Shown: in pieces, positions 55,440 to 64,000 of the stretch
How positions within the stretch are numbered: the stretch's first letter is position 1
Layout of the letters: each line of letters begins with the position of its first letter
DNA from: Bathymodiolus brooksi
Taxonomy: Eukaryota > Mollusca > Bivalvia > Mytilida > Modiolidae
Assembly: GCA_963680875.1 (NCBI GenBank)
Contig: OY804589.1
Location: 1,116,001 to 1,180,000, forward strand
DNA length: 64,000 nt
Direction of reading: 5' to 3'
Notes under the pieces: generated by a model
Databases searched by the model: none
Seen by the model: the letters and a program-made list of their open reading frames with translations, nothing else
Told to the model about the DNA's origin: nothing
Program-made: the position numbers and the translations under genes

Positions 55440-57424
55440 ATAGGAACAGAGGCTACATCGAGATAGAGGAATGATTCTTTCATAGAAACAAAGGCTACAT
55501 CGACATAGAGGAATGATGCTGTCATAGGAACAGTGGTTACATCGATACAGAGGAATTATGCCATCGTAGGAATAGAGGCTACATCGATATAGAGGAATTA
55601 TGCCATCATAAGAACAGAGGCTACATTGATATAGAGGAATATTGCTGTCATAGGAACAGAGGCTAAATCGATATAGTGGAATGATGCTGTCATATTAACA
55701 GAGGCTACATCGATATAGAGGAATGATGCTCTCATAGGAACAGAGATACATCGATATGGAGGAATGATGCTGTCATAGGAACAGGGGCTAAATCGATATA
55801 GAGGAATGATGCTCTCATAGGAACAGAGGCTACAAAGATATGTAGGAATGATGCTGTCATAGGAACAGAGGCTACATTGATATAGAGGAGTGATGCTGTC
55901 ATAGCAACGGAGGCTATATCGATATAGAGGAATGATGCTGTCACAGGAACAGAGGCTATATCGATATAGAGGAATGATGCTGTCATAGGAACAAAGATTA
56001 CATCGATATAGAAGAATGATGCTGTCATAGGAACAGTCGCTACATCGATATAGAGGAATGATGCTGTCAGAGGAACAGATTTTACATCGATATAGATGAA
56101 TTATGCTGTCATAGGAACAGAGGCTACATCGATATAGAGGATGATGCTGTCATAGGAACAGAGACTACATCGATAAAGAGGAATGATGTTGTCATAGGAA
56201 CAGAGGCTACATCAATATAGAGGAATGATGCTGTTATGGGAACAGAGGCAGCATCGATATAGAGGAATGATGCTGTCATAGGAACAGAGGCAGTCTCGGT
56301 ATAGAGGAATAATGCTGTCATAGGAACAGAGTCTACATCGATATAGAGGAATGATGCTGTCATAGGAACAGAAGCAGCATCGATATAGAGTAATGATGCT
56401 GTTATGGGAACAGAGGCAGCATCGGTATAGAGCAATGATGCTGTCATATGAACAGAGGCTACTTCGATACAGAGGAATTATGCTGTCATACGAACAGAGT
56501 ATACATCGATATTGAGGAATGATGCTCTCATATGAACAGAGCTTTATCGATATAGAGGAATGATGCTGTCATAGGAACAGAGGCTACATCGATATAGAGG
56601 AATGATGCTCTCATAAGAACAGAGGCTACATCGATATGGAGGAATGATGAATGATGCTGTCATAGGAACAGAGGCTACATCGGTATAGAGGAATGATGCT
56701 GTCATAGGAACAGAGGCTACATTGATATAGAGGATTGATGCTGTCTTATGAGAAGAGGCTACATCGATATAGAGGAATGATGCTGTCATAGGAACACAGG
56801 CTACATCGATATAGAGGAATGATGCTGTCATAGGAACAGAGGCTATATCGATATAGCGGAATGATGTTGTCGTAGGAACACAGGCTACATCGATATAGAG
56901 GAATGATGCTCTAATAGGAACAGAGGCTACATCAATATGGAGAAATGATGAATGATGCTGTCATAGGAACAGAGGCTACATTGATATAGAGGATTGATGC
57001 TGTCTTATGAGAAGAGGCTACATCGATATAGAGGAATGATGCTGTCATAGGAACACAGGCTACATCGATATAGAGGAATGATGCTGTCATAGGAACAGAG
57101 GCTATATCGATATAGCGGAATGATGTTGTCATAGGAACACAGGCTACATCGATATAGAGGAATGATGCTGTCATAGGAACAGAGGCTAGATCGATATAGA
57201 GGAATGATGATGTCATAGGAACAGAGGCTACATCGATATAGAGGAATGATGTTGTTATTGGAACGGAAGCTACATCGAAATATCTTAATGATGCTGTCAT
57301 AGGAATAGAGGTTATATCGGTATAGAGGAAAGATGCTGTCATAGCAACATAGGCTATATTAATATAGAAGAATGATGTTGTCATAGGAACAGAGGCTACA
57401 TTGATATAGAGAAATGATGCTGTC
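55440..57424. repeat. 2,279-bp block, copy B (exactly seven units deleted)
   Basis: Length 1,985 = 47 x 42 + 11, the same five indels as copy A but seven units (294 bp) shorter. The deletion junction is near 55,650. There the tattgctgtcatagg unit joins directly to gaggctaaatcgatatagtgg; in copy A these are separated by the units from about 53,361 to 53,655. This is a clean in-register loss after the duplication. Confidence 0.92.
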
Positions 57425-59850
57425 ATAGGAACAGAGGCTACATCGAGATAGAGGAATGATTATTTCATAGAAACAAAGGCTACATCGACATAGAGGAATG
57501 ATGCTGTCATAGGAACAGTGGTTACATCGATACAGAGGAATTATGCCATCGTAGGAATAGAGGCTACATCGATATAGAGGAATTATGCCATCATAAGAAC
57601 AGAGGCTACATTGATATAGAGGAATATTGCTGTCATAGGAAAAGAGGCTATATCGATATAGAGGAATGATGCTGTCATAGGAACAGCGGCTATATCGATA
57701 TAGAGGAATGATGCTGTTATAGGAACAGTGGCTACATTGATATAGAGGAATGATGCTGTCTTAGGAAAAGAGGTTATATCGATTTAGAGGAATGATGCTA
57801 TCATAAGAACAGAGGCTATATCGATACAGAGGAATGATGCTGTCATAGGAACAGAGGCTACATCAATATAGAGAAATGATGCTGTTTTGTGAACAGAGGC
57901 TACATCGATATAGAGGAATTTTGCTGTCATAGGAACAGAGGCTAAATCGATATAGTGGAATGATGCTGTCATATTAACAGAGGCTACATTGATATAGAGG
58001 AATGATGCTCTCATAGGAACAGAGACTACATCGATATGGAGGAATGATGCTGTCATAGGAACAGGGGCTACATCGATATAGAGGAATGATGCTCTCATAG
58101 GAACAGAGGCTACAAAGATATGTAGGAATGATGCTGTCATAGGAACAGAGGCTACATTGATATAGAGGAGTGATGATGTCATAGCAACGGAGGCTATATC
58201 GATATAGAGGAATGATGCTGTCACAGGAACAGAGGCTATATCGATATAGAGGAATGATGCTGTCATAGGAACAAAGATTACATCGATATAGAGGAATGAT
58301 GCTGTCATAGGAACAGTCGCTACACCGATATAGAGGAATGATGCTGTCAGAGGAACAGATTTTGCATCGATATAGATGAATTATGCTGTCATAGGAACAG
58401 AGGCTACATCGATATAGAGGAATGATGCTGTCATAGGAACAGAGACTACATCGATAAAGAGGAATGATGTTGTCATAGGAACAGAGGCTACATCAATATA
58501 GAGGAATGATGCTGTTATGGGAACAGAGGCAGCATCGATATAGAGGAATGATGCTGTCATAGGAACAGAGGCAGTCTCGGTATAGAGGAATAATGCTGTC
58601 ATAGGAACAGAGTCTACATCGATATAGAGGAATGAAGCTGTCATAGGAACAGAAGCAGCATCGATATAGAGTAATGATGCTGTTATGGGAACAGAGGCAG
58701 CATCGGTATAGAGCAATGATGCTGTCATATGAACAGAGGCTACTTCGATACAGAGGAATTATGCTGTCATACGAACAGAGTATACATCGATATTGAGGAA
58801 TGATGCTCTCATATGAACAGAGCTTCATCGATATAGAGGAATGATGCTGTCATAGGAACAGAGGCTACATCGATATAGAGGAATGATGCTCTCATAAGAA
58901 CAGAGGCTACATCGATATGGAGGAATGATGAATGATGCTGTCATAGGAACAGAGGCTACATCGGTATAGAGGAATGATGCTGTCATAGGAACAGAGGCTA
59001 CATTGATATAGAGGATTGATGCTGTCTTATGAGAAGAGGCTACATCGATATAGAGGAATGATGCTGTCATAGGAACACAGGCTACATCGATATAGAGGAA
59101 TGATGCTGTCATAGGAACAGAGGCTACATCGATATAGAGGAATGATGCTCTCATAGGAACAGAGGCTACATCGATATGGAGAAATGATGAATGATGCTGT
59201 CATAGGAACAGAGGCTACATCGGTATAGAGGAATGATGCTGTCATAGGAACAGAGGCTACATCGATATAGAGGAATGATGCTCTCATAGGAACAGAGGCT
59301 ACATCGATATGGAGAAATGATGAATGATGCTGTCATAGGAACAGAGGCTACATCGGTATAGAGGAATGATGCTGTCATAGGAACAGAGGCTACATTGATA
59401 TAGAGGATTGATGCTGTCTTATGAGAAGAGGCTACATCGATATAGAGGAATGATGCTGTCATAGGAACACAGGCTACATCGATATAGAGGAATGATGCTG
59501 TCATAGGAACAGAGGCTATATCGATATAGCGGAATGATGTTGTCATAGTAACACAGGCTACATCGATATAGAGGAATGATGCTGTCATAGGAACAGAGGC
59601 TAGATCGATATAGAGGAATGATGATGTCATAGGAACAGAGGCTACATCGATATAGAGGAATGATGTTGTTATTGGAACGGAAGCTACATCGAAATATCTT
59701 AATGATGCTGTCATAGGAATAGAGGTTATATCGGTATAGAGGAAAGATGCTGTCATAGCAACATAGGCTATATTAATATAGAAGAATGATGTTGTCATAG
59801 GAACAGAGGCTACATTGATATAGAGAAATGATGCTGTCATAGGAACAGAG
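57425..59850. repeat. 2,279-bp block, copy C (expanded, without two of the one-base losses)
   Basis: Has the seven units missing from B. It reads agagactacatcg near 58,021 and gaggaatgatg near 58,421, where A and B each lack a base. C was therefore not copied from a sequence carrying those two losses, or was corrected. Toward its right end it gained a 133-bp tandem duplication. Homology with A and B fades near 59,850. Confidence 0.88.
59147..59412. repeat. 133-bp tandem duplication (3 units + 7 bp)
   Basis: The run starting at gctctcataggaac (59147) and including ggagaaatgatgaatgatg and acatcggtatag recurs at 59280, an offset of 133 = 3 x 42 + 7. The extra seven bases are the doubled aatgatg. 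The two copies look identical, so this is among the youngest events in the window. Confidence 0.85.
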
Positions 59851-60408
59851 GCGACATCGATATAGAGGAATGATGCTGTCATAGGAACAGAGGCTACATT
59901 GATATAAAGGAGTGATGCTGTCATAGCAACGGAGGCTATATCGATATAGAGGAATGATGCTGTCAGAGGAACAGATTTTACATCGATATAGATGAATTAT
60001 GCTGTCATAGGAACAGAGGCTACATCGATATAGAGGAATGATGCTGTCATAGGAACAGAGACTACATCGATAAAGAGGAATGATGCTCTCATAGGAACAG
60101 AGGCTTCATCGATATAGAGGAATGATGCTGTTATGGGAACAGAGGCAGCATCGATATCGATATAGAGGAATGATGCTGTCATAGGAACAGAGGCAGTCTC
60201 GGTATAGAGTAACAATGCTCTCATAGGAACAGAGTCTACATCGATATAGAGGAATGATGCTGTCATAGGAACAGAAGCAGCATCGATATAGAGGAATGAT
60301 GCTGTTATGGGAACAGAGGCAGCATCGGTATAGAGCAATGGTGCTGTCATATGAACAGAGGCTACTTCGAAACAAAGGAGTTATGCTGTCATAGGAACAG
60401 AGTATACA
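59851..60408. repeat. Partial extra copy of the acagatttt segment
   Basis: The series around 58,355-58,770 (acagattttgcatcg, then gatgaattatgctg, gataaagag, gcagcatcg, gcagtctcgg) reappears from 59,971, offset 1,616. A further run starts at 60,949. The spacing 59,971 to 60,949 is 978 = 23 x 42 + 12, explained by +6 (near 60,150), +7 (near 60,546) and -1 (near 60,433). Confidence 0.8.
60140..60172. repeat. Unit with 6-bp insertion (atcgat repeated)
   Basis: The unit reads gcatcgatatcgatatagagg: the cgatat step is doubled. Being a multiple of three, it keeps the minus frame open and adds two residues (DIDAASVP). It is seen only once, so it arose after the local block duplications. Confidence 0.85.
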
Positions 60409-63234
60409 TCGATATTGAGGAATGATGCTCTCATATGAACAGAGCTACATCGATATAGAGTAATGATGCTGTCATAGGAACAGAGGCTACATCGATATAG
60501 AGGAATGATGCTCTCATAGGAACAGAGGCTACATCGATATGGAGGAATGATGATTGATGCTGTCATAGGAACAGAGGCTACATCGGTATAGAGGAATGAT
60601 GCTGTCATAGGAACAGAGGCTACATTGATATAGAGGATTGATGCTGTCATATGAGAAGAGGCTACATCGATATAGAGGAATGATGCTGTCATAGGAACAC
60701 AGGCTACATCGATATAGAGGAATGATGCTGTCATAGGAACAGAGGCTAGATCGATATAGAGGAATGATGATATCATAGGAACAGAGGCTACATCGATATA
60801 GAGGAATGATGTTGTCTCTGGAACAGAGGCTATATCGATATAGAGGAATGATGCTGTCATAGGAACAAAGATTACATCGATATAGAGGAATGATGCTGTC
60901 ATAGGAACAGTCGCTACATCGATATAGAGGAATGATGCTATCAGAGGAACAGATTTTACATCGATATAGATGAATTATGCTGTCATAGGAACAGAGGCTA
61001 CATCGATATAGAGGAATGATGCTGTCATAGGAACAGAGACTACATCGATAAAGAGGAATGATGCTGTCATAGGAACAGAGGCTACATCGATATAGAGGAA
61101 TGATGCTGTTATGGGAACAGAGGCAGCATCGATATAGAGGAATGATGCTGTCATAGGAACAGAGGCAGTCTCGGTATAGAGGAATAATGCTCTCATAGGA
61201 ACAGAGTCTACATCGATATAGAGGAATGATGCTGTCATAGGAACAGAAGCAGCATCGATATAGAGGAATGATGCTGTTATGGGAACAGAGGCAGCATCGG
61301 TATAGAGCAATGATGCTGTCATATGAACAGAGGCTACTTCGATACAGAGGAATTATGCTGTCATAGGAACAGAGTATACATCGATATTGAGCAATGATGC
61401 TCTCATATGAACAGAGCTATATCGATATAGAGGAATGATGCTGTCATAAGAACAGAGGCTACATCAATATAGAGGAATGATGCTCTCATAGGAACAGAGG
61501 CTACATCGATATGGAGGAATGATGAATGATACTGTCATAGGAACAGAGGCTACATCGGTATAGAGGAATGATGCTGTCATAGGAACAGAGGCTACATTGA
61601 CATAGAGGATTGATGCTGTCATATGAGAAGAGGCTACATCGATATAGAGGAATGATGCTGTCATAGGAACACAGGCTACAACGATATAGAGGAATGATGC
61701 TGTCATAGGAACAGAGGCTATATCGATATAGTGGAATGATGCTGTCATAGGAACACAGGCTACATCGATATAGAGGAATGATGCTGTCATAGGAACAGAG
61801 GCTAGATCGATATAGAGGAATGATGTTGTCATAGGAACAGAGGCTACATTGATATAGAGAAATGATGCTGTCATAGGAACAGAGGCTACATCGATATAGA
61901 GGAATGATGCTGTCATAGGGACAGAGGTTATATCGATATAGAGGAATGATGATGTCATAGGTACATAGGCTATATCAATATAGAAGAATGATGTTGTCAT
62001 AGGAACAGAGGCTATATTGATATAGAGAAATGATGCTGTCATAGGAACAGAGGCGACATCGATATAGAGGAATGATACTGTCATAGGAACAGAGGCTACA
62101 TCGATATAGAGGAATGATGCTGTCATAGGAACAGAGGCTTCGTCTATATAGAATAATGATGCTGTCAAAGGAACAGAGACCACATCGATATAGAGGAATA
62201 ATGCTATCATAGGAACACAGGCTACATTGATATAGAGGAATGATGCTGTCATAAGAACAGAGGCTACATCGATATAGAGGTATGATGCTGTCATAGGAAC
62301 AGGGGCTACATCGATATACAGGAATGATGCTGTCATAGGAACAGAGGCTACATTGATATAGAGGAATGATGCTGTCATAGGAGCAGAGGCAACATCGATA
62401 TAGAGGAATGATGCTGTCATAGGAACAGAGGAAGCATCGATGTAGAGGACTGATGCTGTCAGAGAAACAGAGGCAGCATCGATATAGAGTAATGATGCTG
62501 TCATAAGGACAGAGGCTACATTGAAATAGAGGATTTATGCTGTCATAGGAGCAGAGGCAACATCGATATAGAGAAACGATGCTGTCATAGGAACAGAGGA
62601 AGCATCGATGTAGAGGACTGATGCTGTCAGAGGAACAGAGGCAGCATCGATATAGAGGAATGATGTTGTCATGGGAACAGAGGCTACATCGATATACAGG
62701 AATGATGCTCTCATAGGAACAGAGGCTACATCGGTATAGAGGAATGATGCTGTCATAGGAACAGAGGCTACATTTACATAGAGGATTGATGCTGTCATAT
62801 GAGAAGAGGCTACATCGATATAGAGGAATGATGCTGTCATAGGAACACAGGCTACATCGATATAGAGGAATGATGCTGTCATAGGAACAGAGGCTATATC
62901 GATATAGTGGAATGATGCTGTCATAGGAACACAGGCTACATCGATATAGAGGAATGATGCTGTCATAGGAACAGAGGCTAGATCGATATAGAGGAATGAT
63001 GTTGTCATAGGAACAGAGGCTACATTGATATAGAGAAATGATGCTGTCATAGGAACAGAGGCTACATCGATATAGAGGAATGATGCTGTCATAGGGACAG
63101 AGGTTATATCGATATAGAGGAATGATGATGTCATAGGTACATAGGCTATATCAATATAGAAGAATGATGTTGTCATAGGAACAGAGGCTATATTGATATA
63201 GAGAAATGATGCTGTCATAGGAACAGAGGCGACA
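60409..63234. repeat. 2,826-bp duplication, copy 1
   Basis: 67 x 42 + 12, with the +12 given by two 7-bp insertions (60,546 and 61,517) and two one-base losses (60,433 and 61,413). Offset checks: ataggaacagtcgc at 60901 and 63727, and acagatttt at 60949 and 63775. The left break lies where aagtatacatcg-type units (60,400) face gaggcgacatcg (63,229). Confidence 0.88.
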
Positions 63235-63240
63235 TCGATA
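61540..63240. repeat. 1,176-bp-offset duplication (28 units) inside the 2,826-bp block
   Basis: The series from about 61,545 to 62,064 recurs at about 62,721 to 63,240 with a constant offset of 1,176 (atatgagaag at 61621 and 62797). It includes gctagatcg, cattgatatagagaaatg, aggtacataggctatatc and aggcgacatcg. It ends where cgatatagagg (62,064) faces cgatattgagg (63,240), which is also where the second 2,826-bp copy begins. Confidence 0.82.
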
Positions 63241-64000
63241 TTGAGGAATGATGCTCTCATATGGACAGAGCTACATCGATATAGAGGAATGATGCTGTCA
63301 TAGGAACAGAGGCTACATCGATATAGAGGAATGATGCTCTCATAGGAACAGAGGCTACATCGATATGGAGGAATGATGATTGATGCTGTCATAGGAACAG
63401 AGGCTACATCGGTATAGAGGAATGATGCTGTCATAGGAACAGAGGCTACATTGATATAGAGGATTGATGCTGTCATATGAGAAGAGGCTACATCGATATA
63501 GAGGAATGATGCTGTCATAGGAACACAGGCTACATCGATATAGAGGAATGATGCTGTCATAGGAACAGAGGCTAGATCGATATAGAGGAATGATGATATC
63601 ATAGGAACAGAGGCTACATCGATATAGAGGAATGATGTTGTCTCTGGAACAGAGGCTATATCGATATAGAGGAATGATGCTGTCATAGGAACAAAGATTA
63701 CATCGATATAGAGGAATGATGCTGTCATAGGAACAGTCGCTACATCGATATAGAGGAATGATGCTATCAGAGGAACAGATTTTACATCGATATAGATGAA
63801 TTATGCTGTCATAGGAACAGAGGCTACATCGATATAGAGGAATGATGCTGTCATAGGAACAGAGACTACATCGATAAAGAGGAATGATGCTGTCATAGGA
63901 ACAGAGGCTACATCGATATAGAGGAATGATGCTGTTATGGGAACAGAGGCAGCATCGATATAGAGGAATGATGCTGTCATAGGAACAGAGGCAGTCTCGG
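63235..64000. repeat. 2,826-bp duplication, copy 2 (cut by window end)
   Basis: Repeats 60,409-61,174. It includes the agagctacatcg unit one base short near 63,268, the 7-bp insertion near 63,373, the gttgtctctgg unit near 63,637 and acagattttacatcg at 63,775. Whether the copy is complete cannot be seen. Confidence 0.88.

Larger units (their letters stand above)
54655..63386. repeat. Ten units with a 7-bp insertion (aatgatg doubled)
   Basis: The unit start reads aatgatgaatgatgctg instead of aatgatgctg. It occurs near 54,660, 54,960, 56,643, 56,946, 58,925, 59,184, 59,317, 60,546, 61,517 and 63,373, and I did not find it left of 54 kb. It is always next to a tatggag variant, which suggests a single origin followed by spreading through block duplication. 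In two copies (60,546 and 63,373) the second half reads attgatg. The insertion shifts the minus-strand frames. Confidence 0.88.
1..64000. repeat. 42-bp minisatellite/satellite array filling the whole window
   Basis: The whole window is a head-to-tail array of a 42-bp unit. Its + strand consensus is aggaatgatgctgtcat, then aggaacagaggctacat, then cgatatag. Units are about 43% GC and carry one CpG, inside a ClaI-type atcgat hexamer present in most units. All units run in one direction and I saw no inversion. Most differ from consensus by a few substitutions. About one unit in 25 has a small indel, usually one base. The array begins and ends mid-unit, so the true array is longer than 64 kb. There is no interspersed unique sequence, mobile element, tRNA or rRNA. 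Large satellite arrays like this are typical of eukaryotic heterochromatin. The species and chromosomal location cannot be told from the sequence, and I do not recognise the family. Confidence 0.98.

Noticed and set aside
60140..60172. Expanding short repeat at cgatatcgatat
   Set aside because: Only one extra 6-bp step is present and only once. It is a single insertion, not a microsatellite.
1..64000. Dozens of minus-strand open reading frames of 60-644 codons as genes
   Set aside because: They follow from a 42-bp unit with no consensus stop in two minus frames. The two frames overlap each other, indels break both, common variants change residues, and no non-repeat domain is present.
1..64000. 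CRISPR array
   Set aside because: Repeats are contiguous with no unique spacers, and the same unit tiles every base. Variation is by substitution within the unit, not by spacer replacement.
1..64000. Secreted or structural repeat protein (silk-, antifreeze- or adhesin-like) encoded by the 14-residue repeat
   Set aside because: No signal peptide, no flanking non-repeat domain, no codon-position bias in the variants that I can see, and many frameshifts. Not excluded absolutely, but unsupported.
1..64000. CENP-B-box-like or other known centromere protein site
   Set aside because: I looked for a TTCG...CGGG type motif and found none in the consensus or common variants. The 14-bp palindrome is reported as a finding without assigning a binder.
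1..64000. Telomeric or rDNA spacer repeat
   Set aside because: No TTAGGG-like short repeats, no rRNA gene sequence and no promoter-like spacer elements occur anywhere in the window.
1..64000. Inverted blocks or transposon insertions within the array
   Set aside because: Every stretch read in the same orientation, and no terminal inverted repeats, target-site duplications or non-satellite islands were seen.

Overview
The window is tandem-repeat DNA from the first base to the last. A 42-bp unit is repeated head to tail about 1,520 times (64,000/42), always in the same orientation. I found no unique sequence, conventional gene, RNA gene, transposon, CRISPR array or origin. The + strand consensus unit has three parts: aggaatgatgctgtcat (17 nt), then aggaacagaggctacat (17 nt), then cgatatag (8 nt). 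The array runs off both ends of the window. A satellite of this size points to a eukaryotic chromosome (centromeric, pericentromeric, subtelomeric or another heterochromatic block). This is inference: nothing here identifies the species, and I do not recognise the unit as a named satellite family.

Because 42 is divisible by 3 and the consensus has no stop in two minus-strand frames, long open frames appear everywhere on that strand. One frame repeats MTASFLYIDVASVP, the other CSYDSIIPLYRCSL. The third minus frame and all three plus frames stop in every unit. The commonest unit variants change amino acids, single-base indels break the frame about every kilobase, and a recurrent variant makes a TAA stop. 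I therefore treat the open frames as by-products of the repeat and annotate no CDS.

The real information is the higher-order structure: nested tandem duplications of multi-unit blocks, recognisable by shared variants and shared indels. Left to right: 0.8-1.8 kb, a 714-bp local duplication; 3.8-4.5 kb, a 377-bp duplication; 4.5-7.7 kb, two 1,595-bp copies; 5.65-24.37 kb, two almost identical 9,357-bp copies, each containing a 1,636-bp internal duplication; 24.2-25.7 kb, two 755-bp copies; 26-30.5 kb, a mosaic; 30.5-32.1 kb, a 1,049-bp-offset duplication; 32.4-43.3 kb, older and more diverged copies of the 2.6-4.2 kb and 6.7-14.6 kb regions; 36.7-41.0 kb, two 2,140-bp copies; 43.4-50.1 kb, two 3,359-bp copies; 51-53.2 kb, a mosaic; 53.16-59.85 kb, three copies of a roughly 2.28-kb block, the middle one lacking exactly seven units; 60.4-64 kb, a 2,826-bp duplication cut off by the window end. 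The last 10 kb is a distinct subfamily, marked by a 7-bp insertion seen nowhere else.

Every block period fits n x 42 plus the sum of the small indels seen inside it (for example 9,357 = 223 x 42 - 9, with nine single-base deletions located). This supports growth by unequal exchange in register and gives internal markers for ordering the events. All comparisons were made by eye on landmarks and translated stretches, not by full alignment, so breakpoints are good to roughly one unit.
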